Positions 1 through 8,064 of a stretch of DNA of 64,000 nucleotides are shown here, piece by piece. The DNA comes from CAZTJA01 sp964613745 (GTDB lineage Bacteria; Desulfobacterota; Desulfomonilia; Desulfomonilales; Desulfomonilaceae). The DNA lies in NCBI GenBank assembly GCA_964613745.1, contig CAZTJA010000006.1:3920-67919 (forward strand), given 5' to 3'. The translations under genes and the position numbers were made by a program. Numbering within the stretch: the stretch's first letter is position 1; every line of letters starts with the position of its first letter. The notes below the pieces were generated by a model, which searched no databases, was not told the DNA's origin, and worked only from the letters and a program-made list of their open reading frames with translations.

Positions 1-1144
1 GGAAAGTTCCTACTTTGACTTTTACTCCTTGAGTTTTGGCCTGATCCTCAGTTAAGCCGACAGTAGCGATTTCGGGATCACTAAAAATTACTCCCGGCAC
101 CTCTACCCCCTCGTAAGCTGAAGCCTGGCCCGCTATAACTTCCGCTGCAATTTTTCCTTGATATGAAGCTTTATGGGCAAGCATATGCCCTTGCACTATG
201 TCTCCGATGGCGTAAATACCTTTGGTGGAAGTTTCCATCTTGGAATCAACTATCACTAATCCTCTCTGATCGAGCTTTACTCCTGCCTTATCGAGACCGA
301 CATCGGCAGTGTTGGGTCTCCTGCCGATAGCGACAAGTATTTTGTCCGTTTCCAGTGAGTGTGCTCCGGTGCTCGTTTCGTAATTCAGTTTAGCTGGGGA
401 ATCACCACGATCCACTCCGGTCACGCGAGCTCCCAGTATCAAATCTATTTGAAACGCCTTTAACGCTTTTTCCATTACCCGTGCTATGTCCCGATCAAGC
501 GTGGGCAGCAGCCGTTCCAAATTGTCCAATATTGTCACTTTCGTGCCGAGCTTGGCATAAAAGGTGCCCAATTCCAGACCTATAGACCCAGCTCCAATGA
601 CCGCAAGTCGCTCAGGGATCGATGTGGGATCCAGAGCATCGGTGGAATCAATGATCAGTTCACCGTCCCTGGGCAATCCCGGTAATTGAGCTGCAGAGGA
701 TCCGACCGCCAGAATTGCGTTTTCGAACTCGAATCTGTGAAACCCTTCCGGGCCGTCTACGGAAAAGGAGCGATCACCCGAAAGATGTGCTGTTCCGGTG
801 ACTACCTGAACCTTATGCTGTGAAAGGAGGGAAGCTACTCCATTGCGAAGTTTCGCGACTACATCGTTTTTCCACGTGATCAGTTTTGGAAGATCAATCT
901 CGACATTTTTTACGATCAATCCTATTTTGTCGGCACCTTCGATACGATTTTTTAGATCGGCAACATAGATCAGTGCTTTGGAAGGGATGCATCCCCAGTT
1001 AAGGCATACTCCCCCAAGGAGTTCTTTCTCCACAAGGGTAACTTCAAGACCCAATTGCGCTGCTCTTATGGCTGCGACATATCCACCCGGACCGCCGCCG
1101 ATTACCGCTACCTGAGTTCCTTGTGCGAAATCCCCGACTACCAT
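1..1144 (-). CDS. lpdA: dihydrolipoyl dehydrogenase (E3), 3' end cut by window edge
   Basis: E3 flavoprotein that reoxidises dihydrolipoyl groups of the 2-oxoacid dehydrogenase complex with NAD+. Seen: an open frame from an ATG at 1144 to the window edge (381 codons). The N-terminal FAD-binding loop reads VAVIGGGPGGYVAAI, followed by the redox-active disulfide CLNWGC in the context GGVCLNWGCIPSKAL. About 90 C-terminal residues (most of the dimerisation domain with the catalytic His) are missing, judged against the usual 460-480 residues. It lies 82 bp downstream of E2 on the same strand and is the distal gene of the visible lipB-E1alpha-E1beta-E2-E3 cluster. The family is certain; whether it serves only this complex or also a glycine-cleavage system cannot be told. 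Confidence 0.95.
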   Translation of the reverse strand, partial: MVVGDFAQGTQVAVIGGGPGGYVAAIRAAQLGLEVTLVEKELLGGVCLNWGCIPSKALIYVADLKNRIEGADKIGLIVKNVEIDLPKLITWKNDVVAKLRNGVASLLSQHKVQVVTGTAHLSGDRSFSVDGPEGFHRFEFENAILAVGSSAAQLPGLPRDGELIIDSTDALDPTSIPERLAVIGAGSIGLELGTFYAKLGTKVTILDNLERLLPTLDRDIARVMEKALKAFQIDLILGARVTGVDRGDSPAKLNYETSTGAHSLETDKILVAIGRRPNTADVGLDKAGVKLDQRGLVIVDSKMETSTKGIYAIGDIVQGHMLAHKASYQGKIAAEVIAGQASAYEGVEVPGVIFSDPEIATVGLTEDQAKTQGVKVKVGTF

Positions 1145-1225
1145 TTGGGTCTCCTTGAATGAAGCATCCGATTTCAGATCGGACCTATGCGTCTGTAGAA
1201 CTATGCGAGACTACTCGATAACGCC

Positions 1226-2533
1226 TCAGCTCATGTCGACCAACATGCGCATTGGGTCTTCCAACAAGCCGACAATGAAGTTGACGAAACGTGCTGCGTC
1301 CGCACCGTCCAACATTCTATGGTCGAAAGATAAAGTTATCGGCATCACCGTTCTCAGTACGATCTGGTCATCTTTTACTACCGGTTTTTTTTCGGCTCTC
1401 ATGGTGCAAAGGATGGCTACCTGGGGATGAACGATGATCGGCGTGGCCCATTTTCCCCCGATGGAGCCGATGTTGGTAATGGTGAAAGTGCCTCCGCGCA
1501 TCTCTTCAATGTCGATTGAACGGTTTCTCGCTTTTTCACTCAGTGACTGTAGATCAGCAGCAATCTGCAGAATGGATTTCTTGTCTACGTCTTTCACCAC
1601 GGGGACCATCAAGCCGGATTCCGTGTCTACTGCAAAGCCAATGTTATAGTAGTCCTTAAATACTTCTTCACACGTTTCTTCATCGAGGGATGAATTGAGG
1701 ATAGGGTACAATTTCAGAGCGGATGCTGCGGCTTTCATAACGAAGGATAAGATGGTCAGCTTGGTGCCTCGACTGTCCGCCAACTTGCGTTCCCGAGCTA
1801 TGACGTCCAGCAGATCCGTCACATCAGCTTCATCGAAATGAGTTACATGGGGAATGGTGGAAACGGATCTGGCCATAACTTCTGCTGTTCGTTTCCGCAC
1901 TCCTTTAAGTGGCTGCCTCTTGGTTGGGCCGTATTTTTCAAAATCGAAACCCAATGTTGCAGGACCTTGAATTGCTGCGGCAGTAGGAGCTTTGGGCGGT
2001 GGCGGTGGAGTCTTTTCAGCAGCCCGCCTGATATCTTCATCGGTGATGCGTCCGTGAGATCCTGTCCCCTGGACTTCAGATATGTCCACCTTTAGTTCTC
2101 TGGCGAGCTTGCGAGTATGAGGCGTCGCCAGTACTTTGGTTTGTTCCGCGGGTTTTGTTTCGGTGTCTTTCGGAACTGCCGAGGACTCTATTGGTTTTTC
2201 GGCCGGAGGAGCCGGTTCCTGGGGTGGAGCGGATGGAGGTACCGGACTCAATGGCTCGGCCCGTTCCTGGCCACCTCCCGGGGTGGAGATGGGTTTATCG
2301 GTTTCGATTACTAATATAGGGTCTCCGACATTGACGGTGTCTCCGGGTGAATGGGGTATTTCAGCGATGACCCCTGCCACTGGGGACGGCAATTCCACAA
2401 CTGCCTTGTCCGTTTCAATCCTAACCACCGGCTGATCCGCCGCAACCGTATCACCAACACTAACCAGGTATTCTACTATTTCAGCCTGAGCAATACCTTC
2501 TCCAACATCGGGAAGTCTGAATACCTCTCTCAT
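1226..2533 (-). CDS. pdhC: dihydrolipoamide acyltransferase (E2) of pyruvate/2-oxoacid dehydrogenase
   Basis: Core E2 subunit that transfers the acyl group from lipoyl-lysine to CoA. Domains in order: one lipoyl domain (about 1-80) with the lipoylation motif ETDKAVVE (Lys43), a Pro/Glu-rich linker (about 85-130), the peripheral-subunit (E3-binding) domain (about 134-171, ATPHTRKLARELKVD then GSHGRITDEDI), a second Pro/Ala linker, and the catalytic domain ending in DHRMLDGADAARF with active-site His405. The length of 435 aa is normal for a single-lipoyl E2. Its gene lies 51 bp after E1beta and before E3. The symbol pdhC assumes pyruvate as substrate; branched-chain 2-oxoacid E2 proteins look very similar, so substrate is inferred. 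Confidence 0.93.
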   Translation of the reverse strand: MREVFRLPDVGEGIAQAEIVEYLVSVGDTVAADQPVVRIETDKAVVELPSPVAGVIAEIPHSPGDTVNVGDPILVIETDKPISTPGGGQERAEPLSPVPPSAPPQEPAPPAEKPIESSAVPKDTETKPAEQTKVLATPHTRKLARELKVDISEVQGTGSHGRITDEDIRRAAEKTPPPPPKAPTAAAIQGPATLGFDFEKYGPTKRQPLKGVRKRTAEVMARSVSTIPHVTHFDEADVTDLLDVIARERKLADSRGTKLTILSFVMKAAASALKLYPILNSSLDEETCEEVFKDYYNIGFAVDTESGLMVPVVKDVDKKSILQIAADLQSLSEKARNRSIDIEEMRGGTFTITNIGSIGGKWATPIIVHPQVAILCTMRAEKKPVVKDDQIVLRTVMPITLSFDHRMLDGADAARFVNFIVGLLEDPMRMLVDMS

Positions 2534-2584
2534 TGAATGAGTCCTCCTTAGGATAACGGACCAAGTCGCCAGTCGTGCATATGA

Positions 2585-3562
2585 TTAAAACTGCATAATT
2601 TCGTGTATTGCCTGAACCACTCGCTCGGGATCCGGATAATTGTATTCTTCTAATTTAGCCAAGGGCGGCATTACATCATAACCGGTGACTCGCTTTATAG
2701 GGGCCAGCAACGATAAAAGGCACCGCTCGGAAATCTGAGCGGCAATTTCGGCACCTACTCCAAATGAGCGTGGAGCCTCATGACAAATTACAACTCGACC
2801 GGTCTTGTTTACGGAATTAACGATTGCTTCGATATCGAAGGGCCATATTGTTCGTAAGTCCAGGACTTCCGCTTCGACCCCCTCATTTGCGACATGCTGT
2901 GCTGCTCTTTCGCACACGGAAACCATGCCTCCATAGCTTATGAGAGTAATGTCGCCACCTTCCCTAACCACACGAGCTTTTCCGAGAGGCACTTCATAAC
3001 GGCCTTCCGGAACTTCCTCCTTGAAGAGCCTGTACAGTCTTTTTGGTTCCAAATAGATCACTGTATCCGGGTCTTCTATTGCGGAAGTGAGTAGCCCTTT
3101 GGCATCGGAAGGAGTGGCGGGAATGACCACCTTTAGACCGGGGATGTGGCAAAACAGCGTTTCCGGGGCATCTGAATGATGTTCAAGCGCCCGCACTCCC
3201 GCTCCGTACGGCGCTCGGATGACGAGAGGAACCCCGTAGACACCCTGAGATCTCTTTCGCATGCGGGAGGCATGATTGTAGATGTGGTTGTAAGCTTCAA
3301 ACATGAATCCTTCGAACTGAATTTCGGCAACGGGTCGCAATCCGTAAATTGCCATTCCGATTGCGGATCCCACAATGCAACTTTCAGCCAGTGGGGTATC
3401 TATGACGCGTAACGGGCCGAATTTTTCGATGAGTCCTACGGTGGCTCGAAATACGCCCCCGTCCACTCCGACGTCTTCGCCCATCACGATGACTCTGTCG
3501 TCTTCTTCCATTAACTCATGGAATGTCCGATTAATCGCTTCCACCATTGACATACGTGCCAT
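2585..3562 (-). CDS. pdhB: pyruvate/2-oxoacid dehydrogenase E1 component, beta subunit
   Basis: Beta chain of the heterotetrameric, thiamine-diphosphate E1 that decarboxylates the 2-oxoacid and acylates lipoyl-E2. Seen: VIVMGEDVGVDGGVF, which carries the Glu that activates ThDP, the EGFMFEAYNHIYNHASRMR segment, and APYGAGVRALEHHSDAPE, which contributes to the active site. At 325 aa it is full length. The ATG at 3562 follows a strong SD (GGGAGGTGA). Stop and start of the E1alpha/E1beta pair are 6 bp apart, so the two chains are translationally linked. Pyruvate is favoured over branched-chain acids only from context (lipB in the same cluster); sequence alone does not settle it. Confidence 0.93.
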   Translation of the reverse strand: MARMSMVEAINRTFHELMEEDDRVIVMGEDVGVDGGVFRATVGLIEKFGPLRVIDTPLAESCIVGSAIGMAIYGLRPVAEIQFEGFMFEAYNHIYNHASRMRKRSQGVYGVPLVIRAPYGAGVRALEHHSDAPETLFCHIPGLKVVIPATPSDAKGLLTSAIEDPDTVIYLEPKRLYRLFKEEVPEGRYEVPLGKARVVREGGDITLISYGGMVSVCERAAQHVANEGVEAEVLDLRTIWPFDIEAIVNSVNKTGRVVICHEAPRSFGVGAEIAAQISERCLLSLLAPIKRVTGYDVMPPLAKLEEYNYPDPERVVQAIHEIMQF

Positions 3563-3568
3563 TGAAAA

Positions 3569-4636
3569 TCACCTCCCGGATTCGCCCAAAGTTCGCATGA
3601 GTTGGTCACGTTGCTCTTTATGATTCCAAGGCATGTCTGCATAAATGAAGTTGAAAATGTCAGTGGGCTTCGGGGGTTGAATAGCTTCGTAATCCCGAAC
3701 GGTGGTTTCTATGAGATTGGTGAGTTCCGACTGAAGATCCTTTTCCTTTGCTTCGTCCCAATCGTATTTAGCCGTCAGGAATTTCCGGAATCTATCAATT
3801 GGATCACGGGCTTTCCATGGGTCCAATGTCTCGGCTGTTCGGTAGCGTGAAGCGTCATCCGAGGTCGTGTGATCATCCATTCTGTAGGTTACAAGTTCCA
3901 CAAGAGAAGGTGTCTGTTCGGATCGTGCCTTGGCGAGTTGCTGTTTTAGAGTGAGATACACGGCGATAACATCATTTCCGTCAACTCGAATTCCGGGAAT
4001 GCCGTATGCACATGACTTATCTGCAAGACTTTGAATCAGCGTCTGCTTTGACAGTGGAACGGAAATGGCCCAGTGATTGTTCTGAATCACAAAGACCACA
4101 GGCAACCCGAATACACCCGCAAAATTGAGACTTTCATGAAAATCTCCCTGGGATGTAGACCCGTCTCCCGAACTGGACATCACCGCAACCTTGTCACCCT
4201 TGATCTTGGCCCCCATGGCCAATCCTACGGCATGACACAGATGCGATCCCACCGTGATGCATACGGGAAGGGTGTTGGAACCTTCTCTCGGCTTTGCTCC
4301 TCGTTCATCTCCGCCCCAATACTGGAGCATCATTACCGGATCGGCTCCCCTCGCAAAGAAAGCCCCGTATTCTCTAAAGGCCGGCACAAACCAATCCGTC
4401 GGTTCGAGAGCCATTCCCATACCAACGTTTGAGGCCTCCTGTCCACGCACTGAGGCGAGGGTTCCTAAACGACCCTGCCTCTGTAAGCTTAGTGCCTTTG
4501 AATTCCAGAGTTTCGTCATGTTCATCAAACGATACATTTTCATGAACACCGATTCGGGAATATCTTTGATGGCCGCCGAGTCGGCATTCCCGTCAGGGTC
4601 CAAATATTGGATGAATTCTTGATCGTTCATCTTCAT
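3569..4636 (-). CDS. pdhA: pyruvate/2-oxoacid dehydrogenase E1 component, alpha subunit
   Basis: Alpha chain of E1, binding the diphosphate and Mg2+ of thiamine diphosphate. The ThDP motif is visible as GDGSTSQGDFHESLN followed about 20 residues later by QNN (about residues 157-187 from the chosen start). The C-terminal region has the TYRMDDHTTSDDASRYR segment that holds the phosphorylation-loop equivalent. The open frame extends to 4696, overlapping lipB, but that N-terminal stretch is unlike the family. I chose the ATG at 4636 (MKMNDQEF); the ATG at 4630 is equally possible because only a weak GGACGG stands upstream. It is located between lipB and E1beta. Confidence 0.92.
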   Translation of the reverse strand: MKMNDQEFIQYLDPDGNADSAAIKDIPESVFMKMYRLMNMTKLWNSKALSLQRQGRLGTLASVRGQEASNVGMGMALEPTDWFVPAFREYGAFFARGADPVMMLQYWGGDERGAKPREGSNTLPVCITVGSHLCHAVGLAMGAKIKGDKVAVMSSSGDGSTSQGDFHESLNFAGVFGLPVVFVIQNNHWAISVPLSKQTLIQSLADKSCAYGIPGIRVDGNDVIAVYLTLKQQLAKARSEQTPSLVELVTYRMDDHTTSDDASRYRTAETLDPWKARDPIDRFRKFLTAKYDWDEAKEKDLQSELTNLIETTVRDYEAIQPPKPTDIFNFIYADMPWNHKEQRDQLMRTLGESGR

Positions 4637-4664
4637 ACCGTCCGGTTTTTTATTCAAAATGAGA

Positions 4665-5483
4665 TTAAGCACCACACAGTTCGTGGTTGGTCGCATTCAA
4701 AAGTGACTTGATTTGATCACGCCCGAGCCGCTGTTTCTTTGGTTCTCGCGGCATCTCAGGGAATACGTCTTCAGGTTCGGGAGACAACCATTCCAGCGAT
4801 TTGTCGAACACCTCTTCCCAGCTCCGTGTTAGATGCGAAAGCAGTTCGCTCCGATTCGGATTGATTCCCGTTTCTTGTTCAATGGTTGTGATGGATGCGT
4901 TTTGAATTCCACACGGCCGTACATACTCAGTCGGTTTAATGTTGCCGCAGACATTTATTGCAAAACCGAACGTGGTTACCCAGTTGGTAACCCTTATGCC
5001 CATAGACATAATTTTCCGGTTTCCCAGCCACAATCCCAAATATGCGGCGGACTCTCTCTTACGGCTCGGCTGGAGCCCGTATTGCGATAGCGTGAGCAAG
5101 GCAACGTCTTCAAGTTTTCTCATGTATGCGGGAATGTTCCGTTCTGTTCTAGGCAGCTCCAATACAGGATAAACCACTATTTGACCCGGCCAGTGATAGG
5201 TAATGCCCCCTCCCCTTACTGATCTGACGAAACCAATATTTTCTCTGCTTAGCCTCTCTAATGGAACGAGAAGATCTTTAGGCGGGCTTTGAGCTGATCC
5301 TCGCAGACCGACGGCTACCGTCGGAGGGTGTGCCAAGAAGAGTACTATATCGGGAAGAAGTTCATCCGCCCTAAGTTTGGCAAATTGCTGCATCAAAGAT
5401 TCGGCTTGTGTAAGGCTTACAACGCCCAAATCTATCGATAGACATCGGCGTTCGGATTCCAAAATTGTCAACTCAAGCTCCAA
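4665..5483 (-). CDS. lipB: octanoyl-[acyl carrier protein] transferase (LipB-like)
   Basis: Transfers octanoyl from ACP to lipoyl-domain lysines, the first step in making the lipoyl cofactor of the adjacent E2. Seen: SVRGGGITYHWPGQIVVYP (family RGGxxTxHGPGQ), Lys157 in NRKIMSMGIRV and Cys191 in VRPCGI, matching the catalytic Lys/Cys pair of LipB. Two family positions differ: HGPGQ is HWPGQ, and the usual His of the FHGLALN-type motif is Phe172 (TTFGFAIN). A C-terminal tail of about 50 aa makes it longer (272 aa) than typical LipB (about 215). Start is a TTG at 5483 with no clear SD; the homologous region begins near residue 13, so the start is uncertain. First gene of the E1-E2-E3 cluster. 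Confidence 0.85.
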   Translation of the reverse strand: MELELTILESERRCLSIDLGVVSLTQAESLMQQFAKLRADELLPDIVLFLAHPPTVAVGLRGSAQSPPKDLLVPLERLSRENIGFVRSVRGGGITYHWPGQIVVYPVLELPRTERNIPAYMRKLEDVALLTLSQYGLQPSRKRESAAYLGLWLGNRKIMSMGIRVTNWVTTFGFAINVCGNIKPTEYVRPCGIQNASITTIEQETGINPNRSELLSHLTRSWEEVFDKSLEWLSPEPEDVFPEMPREPKKQRLGRDQIKSLLNATNHELCGA

Positions 5484-5636
5484 AAATTGTGTAATGAACT
5501 CGTTGCACTAATTAAGAATCAACATTTTATCAATAAGCTTTGATCATGGTAGCAGATTGATCAACATTCTACAATCCGACAAAGAACACTTGGGTTTCAG
5601 TATGCAGGAATTGTCTCAGATAGATTGCGGGTACAT

Positions 5637-5667
5637 AAAAAAGAGGGGCTGTTGAAACAGCCCCTCT
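5637..5667 (-). terminator. intrinsic terminator of the dsrMKJOP operon
   Basis: A perfect 11-bp inverted repeat (AGAGGGGCTGT at 5642-5652, ACAGCCCCTCT at 5657-5667) with a TGAA loop is followed on the minus strand by six T residues (5642-5637, overlapping the last base of the stem). It lies 24 bp after the dsrP stop codon, where the operon should end. Confidence 0.9.
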
Positions 5668-5690
5668 CTATGGAAGCAGGTGTCGAGAAA

Positions 5691-6848
5691 TTATGCGGCA
5701 GCTTCTTCCTTAACGGTCAGTGCCACCTTGTACAGGATCGATAAAATCAGGAGACCCAAAGACCATACACCGATTGTGATGGCGATCTCCGCAGCAGTGG
5801 GAGAGTATTCGGTTATCGTCTCCAACGGAGATGGAATATAACCGGTAATGACCAAAGTGACGCCCTTCTCGATCCAAAGAGCTGCAAATGTAGCCATGCA
5901 CCCTATTGCGAGAGTGGTGGGGTTCTGGCGTGTCTTCGGATTTATCAAGAGACCGATTGCCACGAACGCCAGTATTGCAGCCGTCCACATCCAGGGTACC
6001 AAAGCAGTATGTCCATGCAGTCCCGTAAATAGATACGTGAAATGATGCATGTGCTCGGGAATTTGGCTGTAGTAAACGGTAAAGAGTTCACACAGTACGA
6101 AGAATACGCTGATGATCATTGCATACGTAATGATCTTGGAAAGGGTTTGAATCGCTTCCCATCCGGCGTCAAATTTCGTGTATTTACGGAGAAATAGGCA
6201 AATCAGTATGAGCAAAGCGGGACCTGAAGCAAAGGCCGATGCCAAAAAGCGGGGAGCCATAATGGCGGTCAACCAAAAACCTCGTCCAGGGAGACCCGCA
6301 TATAAAAACGCCGTAACCGTATGAATACTGACCGCCCAGGGAATTGAGAGATAAATGAAGGGTTTGATCCACTTGGGGGGCGGAGCGCCCTTCTTTTCTG
6401 CTCCCAGAATCGTCCAGCCTACAATGATATTCAGGAACAAATAACCATTCAGAACCACCATATCCCAAAACAGGACCGAATTGGGCGTTGGATGCAGTAA
6501 CACATTGAATGCTCGGGAAGGTTGTCCCAGGTCGGCTACGATGAAGGAGAGGCACATCGTAACCGCGGCAACGGCGAGAAACTCTCCGAGAATGGTGATT
6601 TTTCCAAATATTTTATAGTTGTGTAGATAATAGGGCAAAACGAGCATGACGGCTGAAGCGGCAACACCGACCAGGAAAGTAAATTGGCCGATGTACACTC
6701 CCCAGGACACATCCCTGCTCATACCCGTGATACCTAAACCGTAACTGAGCTGCTTGAGGTAGGCCAGGAAACCAATACCGAGCAGACCTAACAGCACGGC
6801 CAACCAGATGAAATAATTTTTGCTACCTGTTAGAGCCTTTTCTAGCAT
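5691..6848 (-). CDS. dsrP: DsrP, NrfD-like membrane subunit of the DsrMKJOP complex
   Basis: Integral membrane quinone-interacting subunit (NrfD/PsrC family) of the sulfite-reduction-associated complex DsrMKJOP. About ten hydrophobic helices run through the protein, beginning NYFIWLAVLLGLLGIGFLA; no cofactor-binding Cys clusters are present, as expected of the family. Length (385 aa) is normal. The ATG at 6848 is preferred over the GTG at 6854 because GAGGTGGCC places a SD 5 nt upstream; this SD sits at the dsrO stop. Last gene of the operon; pairs functionally with DsrO to pass electrons between the quinone pool and periplasmic cytochrome. Confidence 0.95.
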   Translation of the reverse strand: MLEKALTGSKNYFIWLAVLLGLLGIGFLAYLKQLSYGLGITGMSRDVSWGVYIGQFTFLVGVAASAVMLVLPYYLHNYKIFGKITILGEFLAVAAVTMCLSFIVADLGQPSRAFNVLLHPTPNSVLFWDMVVLNGYLFLNIIVGWTILGAEKKGAPPPKWIKPFIYLSIPWAVSIHTVTAFLYAGLPGRGFWLTAIMAPRFLASAFASGPALLILICLFLRKYTKFDAGWEAIQTLSKIITYAMIISVFFVLCELFTVYYSQIPEHMHHFTYLFTGLHGHTALVPWMWTAAILAFVAIGLLINPKTRQNPTTLAIGCMATFAALWIEKGVTLVITGYIPSPLETITEYSPTAAEIAITIGVWSLGLLILSILYKVALTVKEEAAA

Positions 6849-6855
6849 GGCCACC

Positions 6856-7644
6856 TCACATTATGTAATAAACCTGCGGGTTAGTCCCTAGCTGGGGTTT
6901 TCTCCGAATACTCGGATTTCTGCGCAACACTTCTCGGATCTCGGAGTTTGGATCTTCGAGATCACCGAAGATCAATGCCTTATCCTTACATGCTTCGACA
7001 CATGCAGGGATCTGACCTTTTGCCAAGCGTTCAAAGCAGAAATTGCATTTTTCTACAACGCCTCTGGTTCTCGTGGGGTACTCTTTATTCAAGGGCGTTT
7101 TGATGAAGGGCCTCGGATCGCGCCAGTTGAGGCTTCGTGCGCCATATGGACAAGCAGCCATGCAAAACCGACATCCGATACAGCGGTGATAATCCATCAT
7201 GACGATTCCGTCATCACGGCGAAAAGTGGCTTTGACCGGACATACTCGAACGCAAGGAGGATTGTCGCAATGGTTACAAAGAACCATGAAGGGAAGACCT
7301 TTGAGACTTTCCTTTATGTATTCAGCAGTAACCTTGTCTTCTTGCCCCGGAAAAGCATGTTCAAATGAAGTCTGCCAGATCCATTTGACTTCATCTTTGC
7401 TGTTGTCAAAGGCCGGCACGTTATGAACGGTGTGACAAGCTAAGACGCAGTCCTTGCATGCATCTTTCGCGTTCAAACACTTTCTCTGGTCTATAACCAT
7501 TGCCCATCGTTTTCCCACTTTTGCATTGGGAAGAACATCCACTTTACCGGGCATTTGGCCGACAGCGTCCTTGACCGGACCTAATCCGAGCCCCAGCACG
7601 GATAGACCGGCGATTTGTAAAAACCGTCTTCTATTTCTATCCAT
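6856..7644 (-). CDS. dsrO: DsrO, Tat-exported tetra-[4Fe-4S] ferredoxin subunit
   Basis: Periplasmic iron-sulfur subunit of DsrMKJOP. The N-terminus shows a twin-arginine signal (RRRFLQIAG followed by a hydrophobic stretch to about residue 22). Four Cys clusters are visible: C56/C63/C66/C70, C123/C126/C131/C135, C155/C158/C161/C165 and C200/C203/C215/C219, typical of PsrB/HybA-like electron-transfer subunits. The ATG at 7644 follows AAGGAG. It lies between dsrJ and dsrP with almost no gap and would connect the DsrJ haems to DsrP. Confidence 0.96.
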   Translation of the reverse strand: MDRNRRRFLQIAGLSVLGLGLGPVKDAVGQMPGKVDVLPNAKVGKRWAMVIDQRKCLNAKDACKDCVLACHTVHNVPAFDNSKDEVKWIWQTSFEHAFPGQEDKVTAEYIKESLKGLPFMVLCNHCDNPPCVRVCPVKATFRRDDGIVMMDYHRCIGCRFCMAACPYGARSLNWRDPRPFIKTPLNKEYPTRTRGVVEKCNFCFERLAKGQIPACVEACKDKALIFGDLEDPNSEIREVLRRNPSIRRKPQLGTNPQVYYIM

Positions 7645-8064
7645 TTAGTTACTCCTTAGGGCCTTGTCGTCACCAGACGCAGTCTGCTTCACTTGTTCCG
7701 GCGGAATGTGGCAGTCCCAGCATTTTGGGGTCGCATCGACGAAGGTATGGCATCGATCGCAGAACTGCTCTTTCTTTGCGTGACATTTGGTACAGGTATT
7801 TTGCAAGCTCATGTCGTACGTCTTGCCGTTGAGCTTACTGACATACGTTCTCTTGCCGTTTCGGACTACCTCATCTCGCCATTCATCGAGAAGCTTCATG
7901 TGAGATGCCTTCATGAAAGCTGTTGATTCCACACACTGTTTCTCGTTGGTGCCTACTTCAAGTTTGGGCGGAGTAGCGGTTTTTCCGATGTTGTACCAAA
8001 AGGGTAGCGTAAAAAGGCCTAGGAAGATAATAATCCCGACTATGATTTTTCCGGCGTTATACAT
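7645..8064 (-). CDS. dsrJ: DsrJ, triheme cytochrome c subunit
   Basis: Periplasmic, membrane-anchored three-haem cytochrome c of DsrMKJOP. An uncleaved-looking N-terminal anchor (about residues 5-24, IIVGIIIFLGLFTLPF) is followed by three CXXCH motifs: CTKCH (91-95), CDRCH (102-106) and CWDCH (115-119). A further Cys (C44) upstream fits the unusual axial ligand known for DsrJ, but that assignment is by analogy. The ATG overlaps the dsrK stop (TAATG), indicating translational coupling. Length 139 aa is normal. Confidence 0.96.
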   Translation of the reverse strand: MYNAGKIIVGIIIFLGLFTLPFWYNIGKTATPPKLEVGTNEKQCVESTAFMKASHMKLLDEWRDEVVRNGKRTYVSKLNGKTYDMSLQNTCTKCHAKKEQFCDRCHTFVDATPKCWDCHIPPEQVKQTASGDDKALRSN

